A stretch of DNA of 37,744 bases from JASLDZ01 sp964242895 (GTDB lineage: Bacteria > Pseudomonadota > Alphaproteobacteria > Caulobacterales > Caulobacteraceae). Position 1 is the first letter of the stretch, and the number at the start of each line of letters is the position of its first letter. A model generated the notes under the pieces. The model searched no databases. It was not told the origin of the DNA and was given only the letters and a program-made list of their open reading frames with translations. Positions 1-7,159 of the stretch are shown in pieces. The DNA is taken from NCBI GenBank assembly GCA_964242895.1, contig CAXTBN010000027.1, positions 1 to 37,744 on the forward strand, read 5' to 3'. Position numbers and translations under genes: made by a program.

Positions 1-503
1 ACTTCTTCAAGGCGGTGCCGCCGATCCGCGACAAGATGCGGGCGCTGATCCAGGTGGGCCTCGGCTACGTGAAGGTGGGCCAGCAGGCGACCACGCTCTC
101 CGGCGGCGAGGCGCAGCGGGTGAAGCTCGCCAAGGAGCTGTCGCGTCGCGCCACCGGCCGCACGCTCTACATCCTGGACGAGCCCACCACCGGCCTGCAC
201 TTCGAGGACGTGAAGAAGCTCCTGGAGGTGCTCCACGAGCTGGTGGACCAGGGCAACACCATGGTCGTGATCGAACACAACCTCGACGTGGTGAAGACCG
301 CCGACTGGCTGCTGGACTTCGGTCCAGAGGGCGGCGATGGAGGCGGGGAGATCGTGGCGGTCGGCACGCCGGAGGTGGTGTCCAAGAACCCCGCCAGCTG
401 GACGGGCCGCTACCTCGACACCCTGCTGGAGCGGCACGAGCAGCGCCGCGAGGCCCGGGCCGCCGCACTCGCCCCCAAGGCGAAAATCCGCCGCCTCGCC
501 TGA
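1..503 (+). CDS. uvrA: UvrABC excinuclease subunit A, C-terminal fragment
   Basis: This is the 3' end of uvrA; the gene begins before the window. The frame is open from base 3. UvrA is the damage-sensing ATPase of nucleotide excision repair and acts in the cytoplasm as a dimer with UvrB. About 166 residues are visible: the second ABC ATPase half with the signature LSGGEAQR, the Walker B stretch YILDEPTTGLHFED, and the switch histidine in VVIEHNLDVV, followed by the GPEGGDGGGEIV stretch typical of UvrA C-termini. The tail is Lys/Ala/Arg-rich. The stop is followed about 30 bases later by a hairpin terminator. uvrA is commonly LexA-controlled, but its promoter lies outside the window. Identification is firm. 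Confidence 0.97.
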   Translation, partial: FFKAVPPIRDKMRALIQVGLGYVKVGQQATTLSGGEAQRVKLAKELSRRATGRTLYILDEPTTGLHFEDVKKLLEVLHELVDQGNTMVVIEHNLDVVKTADWLLDFGPEGGDGGGEIVAVGTPEVVSKNPASWTGRYLDTLLERHEQRREARAAALAPKAKIRRLA

Positions 504-532
504 GGCTCGCGGCGGAGCTCCAGACACGGAAA

Positions 533-551
533 AGCCGGCTCGAGGCCGGCT
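533..551. terminator. Bidirectional hairpin terminator between uvrA and the precursor peptide gene
   Basis: A perfect 7-bp stem (AGCCGGC / GCCGGCT) encloses a 5-base loop. Read on the minus strand the stem is followed by TTTT, so it resembles an intrinsic terminator better for the peptide gene at 606-683. Read on the plus strand it is followed by CTTCTTC and may end uvrA. The placement between two convergent genes supports the call. Confidence 0.6.
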
Positions 552-605
552 CTTCTTCAGTTCCAAAGAGTGGCGGAGAGCGTCACCGCTCCCCGCGCCG
601 CCTGA

Positions 606-683
606 TCACCAGGGGCTGATCGTGTTGCCGTAGCCATTGCCGCCGGCGACGACGTCGAGCTCGATGTCGAGAAGTTCCACCAT
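606..683 (-). CDS. Double-glycine leader peptide (putative microcin/RiPP-like precursor), 25 aa
   Basis: This very short gene starts with ATG at 683 and stops with TGA at 608-606. AAGGG lies 8 bases before the start. The product reads as a leader, MVELLDIELDVVAGG, and then a core, NGYGNTISPW. The leader has the same length as that of microcin V (MRTLTLNELDSVSGG, from memory) and shares M1, L4, E8, L9, D10, V12, G14 and G15. C39 peptidases cut after Gly-Gly. Of the 24 codons after the start, 21 end in G or C although the surrounding intergenic DNA is AT-richer, which supports coding. It is divergent from an adaptor and a C39-ABC exporter and is followed by a hairpin terminator. Inference: the peptide is matured and exported by that pair as a 10-residue product. 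Whether it is toxin, signal or otherwise modified cannot be told. An in-frame GTG 13 codons upstream is less likely as start. Confidence 0.75.
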   Translation of the reverse strand: MVELLDIELDVVAGGNGYGNTISPW

Positions 684-870
684 GTGCCTGACCCTTAAGA
701 ACCGAAGACCCCCAGCGGCCACCGGTTAAGTAGAAGGTAAGCTTAGTCAGGCGTTAATTGCAAGCGGAAAACATTCGCGCATGGTTAAAGCGCCCTCCGG
801 ACCCCGCGGCGTTCCGTCGGCTTGAGGGCGGCGCAGAGCGGGTGTCAGGTCGGCGGGACTGCGGAGTCCG
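684..870. promoter_or_regulatory. Divergent promoter region of the peptide and exporter genes, with four TTAA motifs
   Basis: This intergenic stretch is AT-richer than its surroundings and should hold both divergent promoters. TTAA tetramers occur at 695-698, 726-729, 754-757 and 785-788, spaced 31, 28 and 31 bases. At 743-757 the plus strand reads TTAG-N7-TTAA, one mismatch from the CtrA box TTAA-N7-TTAA, centred about 67 bases before the peptide start codon. On the minus strand a weak -35/-10 pair, TTGCAA-N17-TTACCT, is also possible. The motifs are seen directly; CtrA binding is inference. Confidence 0.4.
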
Positions 871-2082
871 ATGCCCCTCTTCCGACCCGAAGCCCTGCGC
901 GGACAGGACAAGCTGCACGGCGAGGTGAGCCTCGTGCCGCCCGTCGGCTGGCAGCTGCTGGGCGGCTTCCTGGCCCTGTCGGTGGTCGCGGCGGCCGTGT
1001 TCCTATCTCTCGCCTCGTACGCGAAAGTCACGGTGGTGCGCGGGTCGGTGGGCGGCGACCGCGGGGTGGCGCGGATCGCGCCCTCGCGCGCCGGCGTCTA
1101 CGACCGCGTGCTGGTGGAGGAAGGGCGGGCGGTGCGCGCCGGCGACCCCCTCGCGCACGTCACTCTGGCGACCGCCGACACCGACGGCGTGGTGCAGGAG
1201 CGCCGCGCGGAGGCGCTGTCGCGCGAGAAGGGCGTGCTCGACGACCGCCTGTCCGACCTGAAGCGCGGGGCCGACGAGCGGATCGCGGCCCTCGAGACCG
1301 GCGTCGCCGGCGACCGCCGCCAGGCCGCGGGCCTGCAGGACCAGATCGTCGAGGAGCGCGCGCTGATCACCGCGGCCGAGAAGGACCTGGCCGACATCGG
1401 CGAGGTCGCCCGCCAGGGTCTGGTCAATAACCGCGACTACCGTTCGCGCGAGGAGGCGGTGGCCACGCGCAAGCAGGCCCTATCGCGCCTGTTACAGGAA
1501 GTGGGCGCGCGCGCCACGGCCGTCGACGTGGCGCAGGCCGACATCGCCCGCGTGCGCGCCGAAACGGCGGAGGAGGCGGGTCGACTTGCAGGCTCGCGCG
1601 CCGAGCTCGACCGCGACGGGGCGGGCGACGACCTGCTGCGCGGCGTGGTGCTGCGTGCGCCCGTGGACGGCGTGGTCACCGCGGTGACCGTGCACCCCGG
1701 CGATCCGGCCGCGCCCGGGGCACCCGCCATGACCGTGCTGCCCCGCGACACGCGGGTGGAGGCGCTGCTCTCCGTCCCCGCCTCCGCCGCAGGCCTGCTC
1801 GACCTTGGACAGAGCGTGCGCATCGCCGTGGACGCCTTCCCGTACCAGGTCTACGGCGCGCTCACGGGCGTGGTGACCTCCGTGTCACGCACCACCGCGC
1901 CCGCCGGCGAGGGCGGGCCGGAGGCGTTCCAGGTGCGCGCCACCTTGCCCGCGGGCGTGCGCGCCTACGGCGCCGTGCGGCCGCTGCGGCCCGGCATGAC
2001 GCTGACCGCGCGCATCCGCACGCGCCCCCGCTCGCTCATCGCCTGGATCTTCGATCCGGTGCTGGCCGTGCGCGCCCGATGA
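871..2082 (+). CDS. HlyD-family periplasmic adaptor (CvaA/RaxA type) of a peptide exporter
   Basis: This 403-residue membrane fusion protein would link the inner-membrane ABC exporter to an outer-membrane channel. A short cytoplasmic N-terminus precedes one transmembrane helix at about residues 28-48. A lipoyl half-motif follows (APSRAGVYDRVLVEEGRAV), then a long charged helical hairpin from roughly 110 to 250, the second lipoyl half (LRAPVDGVVTAVTVHPGD, about 265-285), and a beta-barrel region with DAFPYQVYGALTG and a final RPGMTLTARI. This order is characteristic of the CvaA/RaxA branch that works with C39 transporters. The C39-ABC gene starts 20 bases downstream, so the two form an operon. 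No TolC-like gene is nearby; the channel is presumably encoded elsewhere. The ATG at 871 was chosen because the transmembrane helix follows directly. Confidence 0.9.
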   Translation: MPLFRPEALRGQDKLHGEVSLVPPVGWQLLGGFLALSVVAAAVFLSLASYAKVTVVRGSVGGDRGVARIAPSRAGVYDRVLVEEGRAVRAGDPLAHVTLATADTDGVVQERRAEALSREKGVLDDRLSDLKRGADERIAALETGVAGDRRQAAGLQDQIVEERALITAAEKDLADIGEVARQGLVNNRDYRSREEAVATRKQALSRLLQEVGARATAVDVAQADIARVRAETAEEAGRLAGSRAELDRDGAGDDLLRGVVLRAPVDGVVTAVTVHPGDPAAPGAPAMTVLPRDTRVEALLSVPASAAGLLDLGQSVRIAVDAFPYQVYGALTGVVTSVSRTTAPAGEGGPEAFQVRATLPAGVRAYGAVRPLRPGMTLTARIRTRPRSLIAWIFDPVLAVRAR

Positions 2083-2101
2083 CGCCGACGGTGACGCCGC
2101 G

Positions 2102-4240
2102 GTGAACGCGCCCCTGAACCATCACGACATGGACCTGGGCCTCTGGCCCCGGCGCCGCGTGCGCCTGGTGAGGCAGGCGGAGGTCACGGAATGCGGGCTG
2201 GCCTGCCTGGCCATGGTGGCCAACGCCCACGGTCACGACGTGGACATCGGGGCCATGCGCCGCCGTTTCGGCGTCAGCTCGCGCGGCATCGGTCTGCGCA
2301 ACCTCATGCAGACGGCCGACGCCATGGGTCTCACCAGCCGCCCGCTGAAGATGGGGCTGGAGGCGCTGGGGCAGGTGAAGCTGCCCGCCATCCTGCACTG
2401 GGACATGAACCACTTCGTGGTTGTGGAGCGGGTGCGGGGCGGCCGCGCCTACATCCTCGACCCGCAGGGCGACGCGCGCTGGCACGACGCCGAGTCCCTG
2501 TCGCGCCACTTCACCGGCGTGGCCCTGGAGCTGCGGCCGTCCGCCGACTTCAAGCCGGTGCGCGAGAGCGCGCGGCTGCGCCTGGGCCAGCTGTGGAGCG
2601 GCTCGTCGGGGCTGAAGCGCACGTTGGCGCAGGTGGCGCTGCTGAGCCTGGTGCTGCAGGCCTACGTGCTGGCCTCGCCCTACCTGCTGCAGCTGGCGGT
2701 GGACCAGGCGCTGCCCGCCTTCGACGCCGACCTCATGACCGTGCTGGCGCTGGGCTTCGGGCTGTTCGCCCTGGTCAACGCCGGGGCGACGCTGCTGCGC
2801 ACCTTCGTGCTGCTGGCCTCGGGCGTCGCGCTGTCGTTCGGCATCTCGTCCAACGTGGCGCGACGGCTGTTCCGCCTGCCCGTGGCCTGGTTCGAGACGC
2901 GGTCGGTGGGCGACGTGCTGTCGCGCTTCCAGTCGGTGCAGCCGATCCAGAAGCTGCTCACGGAGAGCGCCGCCGCCTCGGTGGTGGACGGACTCCTGGC
3001 CGTGCTGACGTTGCTCTTGATGGCGGTCTACTCCGTGCCGCTGGCGGTGGTGGCGGCGACGTCGGCCGGCCTCTACGCCCTGGTGCGCGCCCTGACGCTG
3101 CCCGCCGAGCGCCGGGCCGAGGCCGAGCGCATCATCGCCGCCGGCAAGGAGCAGGGGGCGATGATCGAGAGCCTGCGCGGCGTGGTCACCCTGCGCTTGG
3201 CCGGCCGCGAGACCATGCGGCACGCCGTGTGGCAGAACCGCCTCTCCGAGAGCCTGGGCGCCGGCTACGCCCATGAGCGCGTGAAGGCGTGGCAGGCGGC
3301 GGCCTACGCCCTGCTCACCGGGGTGGAGCTGGTGGTGCTGATCTGGCTGGCGGTGCGCCACGCCATCGCCGGCGGCTTCTCCGTGGGCATGATCTTCGCC
3401 TTCATGGCCTACCGCCAGCAGTTCACCACCACCGCCAAGACGCTGGTGGACCGCGCCGTGGACCTGCGCATGCTGTCGCTCCACCTCGAGCGGCTGGGCG
3501 ACATCGCGCTCACCGACGAGGACCGGGGCTTCGCCGAGCCCGCCGCCCTGCCCGACGGGCTGGGGGGCGAGCTGGAGCTGCGCGGCGTCACCTATCGCTA
3601 CGGCGTGCACGAGCCGTTCGTGCTGAAGGGCGTGGACCTGCGCATCCGCCCGGGCGAGCACGTGGCGGTCACCGGCACGTCCGGCGGGGGCAAGTCGACG
3701 CTGGCCAAGGTGCTGCTCGGCCTGGTGGAGCCCACGGCGGGCGAGGTGCTGATCGACGGCGAACCCTTGGCGCGCGTGGGCCGCCGCGCTTTCCGCGAGG
3801 AGGTGGGCGCTGTCCTGCAGGACGACCTGCTCTTCGCGGGCACCATCGCCGAGAACGTGTCCGGCTTCGACCAGGTCGATCCCGAGAGGCTGCGGGAGGC
3901 GCTGACCGCCGCGGCGATCGCCGACGACGTGGAGCGCATGCCCATGAAGCACCTCACCGTTGTGGGCGACATGGGCTCCAGCCTCTCCGGCGGCCAACGC
4001 CAGCGCCTGCTGCTCGCGCGCGCTCTCTACCGCCGCCCGCGGCTGCTGGTGATGGACGAGGGCACCGCGCACCTCGACACGGCGCACGAGCGCGAGGTGA
4101 ACCGGGCGGTGCGCGCCATGGGCATCACCCGCATCGTCATCGCCCACCGCCGCGAGACCATCGAGGCGGCGGACCGGGTGATCCACCTCGTCGACGGCAG
4201 GGTGGCGGAGGAGCCTTCCGTGCCGCTCGCGGCCGAGTGA
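2102..4240 (+). CDS. C39 peptidase-containing ABC transporter (bacteriocin/microcin maturation and export)
   Basis: This 712-residue PCAT transporter would cleave double-glycine leaders and export the released core. The N-terminal C39 domain (about 20-150) keeps its active site: Gln25, Cys31 in VTECGLAC, His104 in MNHFVVV and Asp120 in ILDP. A six-helix transmembrane domain follows (about 165-445), then the ATPase: Walker A GTSGGGKST (525-533), signature LSGGQ (628-632), Walker B VMDEG with Asp652/Glu653, and His682. Residues after the Walker B Glu read GTAHLD where many exporters have ATSALD. The start is GTG at 2102, 20 bases after the adaptor gene; in-frame ATG codons slightly downstream also remain before the catalytic Cys. 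The 25-residue Gly-Gly peptide at 606-683 is the obvious candidate substrate. It is convergent with the membrane gene at 4245. Confidence 0.95.
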   Translation: MNAPLNHHDMDLGLWPRRRVRLVRQAEVTECGLACLAMVANAHGHDVDIGAMRRRFGVSSRGIGLRNLMQTADAMGLTSRPLKMGLEALGQVKLPAILHWDMNHFVVVERVRGGRAYILDPQGDARWHDAESLSRHFTGVALELRPSADFKPVRESARLRLGQLWSGSSGLKRTLAQVALLSLVLQAYVLASPYLLQLAVDQALPAFDADLMTVLALGFGLFALVNAGATLLRTFVLLASGVALSFGISSNVARRLFRLPVAWFETRSVGDVLSRFQSVQPIQKLLTESAAASVVDGLLAVLTLLLMAVYSVPLAVVAATSAGLYALVRALTLPAERRAEAERIIAAGKEQGAMIESLRGVVTLRLAGRETMRHAVWQNRLSESLGAGYAHERVKAWQAAAYALLTGVELVVLIWLAVRHAIAGGFSVGMIFAFMAYRQQFTTTAKTLVDRAVDLRMLSLHLERLGDIALTDEDRGFAEPAALPDGLGGELELRGVTYRYGVHEPFVLKGVDLRIRPGEHVAVTGTSGGGKSTLAKVLLGLVEPTAGEVLIDGEPLARVGRRAFREEVGAVLQDDLLFAGTIAENVSGFDQVDPERLREALTAAAIADDVERMPMKHLTVVGDMGSSLSGGQRQRLLLARALYRRPRLLVMDEGTAHLDTAHEREVNRAVRAMGITRIVIAHRRETIEAADRVIHLVDGRVAEEPSVPLAAE

Positions 4241-4244
4241 GCGG

Positions 4245-5144
4245 TCAGCCGCCCCGGCCGGACAGCACGCGATAGGCCGCGGCGCCCGGCGCGGCCGCCA
4301 CCACCAGCGCGAAGCCGCTGGCGAAACCGCCCGCCAGCACCGCTGCGATCGAGCCCGGCTCGAGGGCGGCGGCGGGCGAGGCCACGCCGGGCTGCAGGGC
4401 GCGCGCGGCGCCCTCCATGTCCGTGCCGGAGCCCAACGCCCAGAGGCAGGTGACCAGCACCTCGGCGGTGACGAACACCACCGCCGACAGGAGCGCGGCG
4501 AAGATCGAGGCCGCCATCAACGGCCAGAAGGCGCCGCGCGTGAGCGGCCAGCCGCCGAACGGCGTGGCGCGCGCCTGCGCCATGGTCGCGGCGGGCGCGA
4601 GCGACAGCCGCACCGCCGGATAGCTCAGCGCCGCCACGGCCAGCGCCATGACCAGCGGCGTCGCGCCCGACATGGCGTAGCCGCCCGCCGCCGCGAGCGG
4701 CAGGATCAGCATGCCGAGGGCGCCCACGGCCACGAAGGTGGCCGCGACGCCCAGCACCGTCAGGCCGGCGACCACGAGCAGCAGCCGCAGCTCGTCGGGG
4801 CCGACACGCAGGAAGGCGGCGCGGCGCTCGCCCGGGCGCAGCACCGCGCGCAGCATCGCCGCGTAGACCAGCGTGTCCGCCAGCACGCTCACGGCCACGG
4901 TCAGGAGCAGGCCCGGCGCCGCGGAGGTGAGCAGGGCGGCCAGGGCGGCGGGGTCCGCACCCGGAGTCGAGCCGGCGCGCGAGAAGGCGGCCAGGCCCTC
5001 GCCGGCCCCGGTCACGGCCAGGAGCGCGACGGTCAACGCCTGCGCCGCGGCGAGCACCGCGCCCCAGGCCAGCACCGTCTTGGGCCGCTCGCGGGTCAGG
5101 CGGAAGCCCTCCAGCGCGACGTCGACGACGGGGAACGGGGTCAT
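4245..5144 (-). CDS. Polytopic membrane protein, first of three tandem related genes
   Basis: The 299-residue product is Ala/Leu/Val-rich with about six predicted membrane helices. It is the last gene of a three-gene minus-strand unit and overlaps the preceding gene by ATGA (5141-5144). It shares with the protein at 6050-7075 the N-terminal pattern FRLxxxxPxTVxxWG and a central motif GGWPLTRGAFWPL, matching FGSWRLTRGVFWPL in the paralogue, so the two arose by duplication. No catalytic residues are visible and I do not recognise a named family with confidence. The position beside a peptide exporter invites thought of immunity, but the genes are convergent with the exporter and nothing in the sequence shows that role. 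Confidence 0.8.
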   Translation of the reverse strand: MTPFPVVDVALEGFRLTRERPKTVLAWGAVLAAAQALTVALLAVTGAGEGLAAFSRAGSTPGADPAALAALLTSAAPGLLLTVAVSVLADTLVYAAMLRAVLRPGERRAAFLRVGPDELRLLLVVAGLTVLGVAATFVAVGALGMLILPLAAAGGYAMSGATPLVMALAVAALSYPAVRLSLAPAATMAQARATPFGGWPLTRGAFWPLMAASIFAALLSAVVFVTAEVLVTCLWALGSGTDMEGAARALQPGVASPAAALEPGSIAAVLAGGFASGFALVVAAAPGAAAYRVLSGRGG

Positions 5145-5992
5145 GGGGCGACGAGCTCGGGCGGGGACGCGGCCGGACGCGGGCCGCGCGCCTTATCCCC
5201 GAGCGCCCCGGGCGTGTCGACCGCTTCGGCCGCCCGCTCGCGAGCGATCCCCGCGCGCCGCAGCGCCGCCAGGGCGCCGGCGTTGAGCGGCGCGAGGCCG
5301 AACTGCATCAGTGCAGCGAGTACGGCGCCGGCGGCCACGGCCTCCGCGGCGCCCCAGCGGCCGCCGGTCGTAGACAAGGCGTCGAGGGCGCCCTGCGCGG
5401 CGAAGACCCCGGCGAGAGGTCCGGCGAAGGTGACCAGCCACACGGCCGCGGGCGCAGCCCCCGCGCCGCGCGTCAGCAGCCAGCCGCGGGCGAAGCGCGG
5501 CCCCGGCTCCGCCGCGTCCGCCGCCAGCGTCACCGCCAGCCGGCCGACGACGCAAGCCACGGCGGCGCCTCCGACCAGCATCAGGGGAGCGAGTAGGAGC
5601 GCGTCGGCCGACAGCGCGGCGGCGGCTGCGGCGCCGAGCGCGAGGGCGAGCAGGACGGCGAAGGCGGCCAGCGCGGTGGCCGTGGCGACGAGGCGCGTCT
5701 CCACGGCGGTCCACTGCAGCCCCGCCGCGCAGGCCGGATCGCAGGCGTCCCGTCCCGCCGCGAGCCGGTGAAGGGCGCCCAGCTTCGGCCCGGTCATCAG
5801 CAACACCAGGGCGAGGCCAGTCCCGGCGAGGGCCGCGGCCGAGTCGGGCGGCAGGCCGGTGTGGCCGGCCGCGGACAGCGCCGTCCAGCCCGCCGTCGAG
5901 ACCAGCAGGGGCGCCCAGGCGTCGCGCCATGCGGTGCGCACGAGCGCCAGCCCCGCTCCGAGCGCCTCGCGCGCCGCCTGCACCTCACCCAT
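5141..5992 (-). CDS. Polytopic membrane protein, second of three tandem genes
   Basis: The 283-residue product has several hydrophobic segments separated by short charged loops and a polar, proline-rich C-terminal tail. It is more diverged than its two neighbours, but the stretch RFARGWLLTRGAG corresponds to their W-x-LTRG motif, so it probably belongs to the same family. Its stop overlaps the start of the next gene by four bases, indicating translational coupling, and it lies 57 bases after the gene at 6050-7075. Function unknown. Confidence 0.75.
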   Translation of the reverse strand: MGEVQAAREALGAGLALVRTAWRDAWAPLLVSTAGWTALSAAGHTGLPPDSAAALAGTGLALVLLMTGPKLGALHRLAAGRDACDPACAAGLQWTAVETRLVATATALAAFAVLLALALGAAAAAALSADALLLAPLMLVGGAAVACVVGRLAVTLAADAAEPGPRFARGWLLTRGAGAAPAAVWLVTFAGPLAGVFAAQGALDALSTTGGRWGAAEAVAAGAVLAALMQFGLAPLNAGALAALRRAGIARERAAEAVDTPGALGDKARGPRPAASPPELVAP

Positions 5993-6049
5993 CGCCCGCT
6001 CCGTCCCGACACGCCGGGGCGCAGCGGGGCAAGGCGCGTGCCGGGCGGC

Positions 6050-7075
6050 CTAGCGGCCGAACTTGGGCAGGTCGCTCGCCACGGCGGGAGCGGCGGGCGT
6101 CGGGCCGGGAGGCGCCAGCGGCGTGATCAGCCCCAGCGCCTTGAGCTGGGCGTAGGCCCCCGCCGGCGCGGCCAGCAGCATCACCAGCACGACCGTGCCG
6201 ACCACCGTCACCATCGCGATCCACAGCAGCATGGTCGGCGCGAAATAGGCGCCCAGGCTCGACATGTCGGGCCGGAAGACCACGCCGGCCGCCGCCAGTC
6301 CTCCACCCGTCGCCGCCGCGATCACGCTGAAGAGGACCAGGGCCGCCACGTACATCAGCACCCCGAGCAGCCACGTCATGACGTAGGCCCCGAACAGCGG
6401 CCAGAACACGCCACGCGTCAGTCGCCAGGAGCCGAACACGTCGATCCGGTCCGTGTCGAAGGTGAGCGGGCTGGCCAGCGACAGGCGGGTGGCCAGGACC
6501 CCGAGGATCAGGAGCACGGCCAGGACCATCACGAGCCCGACCGCGATCACCGGGCCGGGCGCCGAACCCGGCGCGGCGTGCGCGCCCCCCGCCACGGCGA
6601 TCCCGAGGACCACGCCGACGATGGCCGCCACGATCACCAGCACGATGTACGCGACGAAGAACAGCACGCCGAGGATCACGAACAGGAGCAGTTGGCGGCC
6701 CTCGTCGCCGCCCAGCGCCAGCCGCCCGGGGCCGCCCGCGCCGGGCCGCAGCACCGCCCGGTTCACCGCGGTGAACATCAGTGCGTAGAACAGCAGGCCC
6801 GCGATCAGCGCCACGCCCTCAAAGGGGAGCAGGCGGCTCATCATCGCCAGGCTCGCGGCCGGGTCGGCCGCCGCTCCGGCGTGCTGCTGCGCCATCAGCG
6901 CCGACATGGAGGGGCCGATCATCAGCACCGTGCCCACCGCGAACACCAGGGTGAAGGCGAGGTAGATCGCGCCCCACACCGCCACGGTGCCAGGCTCGCG
7001 CGCCATCAGGCGGAAGCCCGTGAACGCGGCGTCCGTGGCGGAGAACCGCCCGCGCGCCGTCTTCGGATCGCTCAT
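6050..7075 (-). CDS. Polytopic membrane protein, promoter-proximal of three tandem genes
   Basis: The 341-residue product begins with a soluble stretch of about 20 residues and then shows about six membrane helices, with a Pro-rich cytoplasmic end. The motif FGSWRLTRGVFWPLFG and the start pattern FRLMAREPGTVAVWG match the gene at 4245-5144. A long run of Val/Leu/Ile (LLLFVILGVLFFVAYIVLVIV) forms the central helices. It is divergent from trmFO with an 84-base gap that should hold both promoters. No recognised function; membrane location is the only firm statement. Confidence 0.8.
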   Translation of the reverse strand: MSDPKTARGRFSATDAAFTGFRLMAREPGTVAVWGAIYLAFTLVFAVGTVLMIGPSMSALMAQQHAGAAADPAASLAMMSRLLPFEGVALIAGLLFYALMFTAVNRAVLRPGAGGPGRLALGGDEGRQLLLFVILGVLFFVAYIVLVIVAAIVGVVLGIAVAGGAHAAPGSAPGPVIAVGLVMVLAVLLILGVLATRLSLASPLTFDTDRIDVFGSWRLTRGVFWPLFGAYVMTWLLGVLMYVAALVLFSVIAAATGGGLAAAGVVFRPDMSSLGAYFAPTMLLWIAMVTVVGTVVLVMLLAAPAGAYAQLKALGLITPLAPPGPTPAAPAVASDLPKFGR

Positions 7076-7159
7076 CGTCCGCCCGTCCCCTCACCCGCAG
7101 GAACCCTCGCCCAGCCGCCCGCTTCCGGCAAGCGCCGCCCGCGGTTAGACACCCCGCCC

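Noticed and set aside
606..638. Similarity of the core NGYGNT to the YGNG box of pediocin-like bacteriocins
   Set aside because: Order and length differ, the disulfide cysteines are missing, and ten residues cannot form that fold.
747..1031. Minus-strand frame overlapping the adaptor gene, containing a Gly-Gly, considered as a second precursor
   Set aside because: The Gly-Gly is in a Pro/Arg/Ser-rich shadow of the adaptor gene, without a leader pattern or ribosome-binding site.
2036..4186. A 716-codon open frame antisense to the C39 transporter gene, rich in His, Gln and Gly
   Set aside because: It mirrors the codon pattern of the clearly coding plus strand; such shadows are usual at high GC. 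No domain is visible.
4245..7075. Membrane protein genes as immunity genes of the peptide locus
   Set aside because: They are convergent, larger than typical immunity proteins, and look like a family of their own; kept only as a speculation.
5768..7159. In-frame open extension upstream of trmFO
   Set aside because: It lies antisense to two membrane protein genes, is Arg/His/Gln-rich without domains, and the TrmFO family N-terminus begins at 7160.
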